Positions 63,776 to 64,000 of a stretch of 64,000 nt of DNA are shown here, piece after piece. The notes below the pieces were generated by a model. It ran no database searches. It had not been told where the DNA came from and was given only the letters and a program-made list of their open reading frames with translations. The stretch is taken from contig OU862907.1 in NCBI GenBank assembly GCA_917880885.1, positions 70,923,072 through 70,987,071 of the forward strand. Reading direction: 5' to 3'. Each line of letters begins with the position of its first letter. Positions within the stretch are counted from its first letter, which is position 1. The stretch comes from Limnephilus marmoratus (Eukaryota > Arthropoda > Insecta > Trichoptera > Limnephilidae). Made by a program: the position numbers and the translations under genes.

Positions 63776-64000
63776 AACTAACTAACGTAGTTAAGAAAAT
63801 CCTTGATGAGAATTCTGGATAATGACTGCTACGTGGATAGTGGTCTTAAATAGTAATTAATTTGGCCTAGAACAGAACGATTAAATGAGCGGGTTGCTAC
63901 AGAGTGCGGATTTCGGTAAGTAAATATGTATAATACGGAACGTTCGTGCTGTCGAAGTTTGATGCACGCATAATACGGAATATTCCTTTTTTTAACTAAT
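63776..64000 (-). promoter_or_regulatory. 5' UTR / upstream region of right gene
   Basis: 63864-63909 aligns with 7011-7060 upstream of the left gene; 63905-63990 (TAATACGGAACGTTCGTG and a second TAATACGGAA) aligns with 11035-11145. No TATA box can be assigned. Confidence 0.45.

Overview
This window is AT-rich, intron-rich animal DNA, most likely from a moth or butterfly (Lepidoptera). The evidence is spliced C2H2 zinc-finger genes with GT-AG introns, embedded in a very dense and varied transposon landscape: CR1/Jockey-like LINEs whose ORF1 has a PHD-like finger and an FP-type C-terminus, Ty3/gypsy elements, Penelope-like elements, Helitrons ending in CTAG, MITEs and foldback elements. Nothing prokaryotic is seen.

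The only host genes I can support are parts of three paralogous zinc-finger genes. The left gene (minus strand) has its first coding exon at 6964-6799 and further module exons at 4081-3953 and 684-547; it runs off the left edge. The middle gene (plus strand) appears complete: first exon 17347-17491, module exons 34582-34698, 34783-34902 and 40687-40824, and a terminal exon 42600-43449 with seven C2H2 fingers plus one degenerate finger. The right gene (minus strand) has its first exon at 63775-63622, a module exon at 63473-63345 and a finger exon starting at 62654 that is frameshifted near 62110. All three are built from a short acidic module exon (about 39-46 codons) that starts and ends in phase 1, so modules can be duplicated or skipped without breaking the frame. 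Left and middle genes are head to head; middle and right genes are tail to tail.

Almost everything else is mobile DNA, much of it nested. A Helitron (7985-10927) carries a minus-strand LINE. A MITE (14345-17131) carries a TIR element (14456-17025) that itself contains a decayed zinc-finger array. Intron 1 of the middle gene holds two foldback/LINE segments, an intact gypsy element with identical LTRs (19790-24736), and a plus-strand CR1-like LINE (about 25640-30224) inserted in the 3' end of a minus-strand LINE (33255-30225 plus 25640-25404). Downstream of the middle gene a second intact gypsy element (43917-49234, identical LTRs, 5-bp target duplication) sits inside a MITE. From 50 to 61 kb there are piggyBac-like, hAT-like and mariner-like elements in older LINE debris. 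A Helitron (61051-61555) has landed precisely between A and T in the decayed 3' tail of the right gene's finger array.

The most interesting signals are the phase-1 module-exon architecture (including a first exon that looks like an internal exon with its splice acceptor converted to coding sequence), the TIR element carrying zinc fingers, a recurrent 3'-UTR hairpin shared by several LINE tails, and Penelope-like palindromes that carry hammerhead-ribozyme-like cores. All calls were made by eye; no searches were run.
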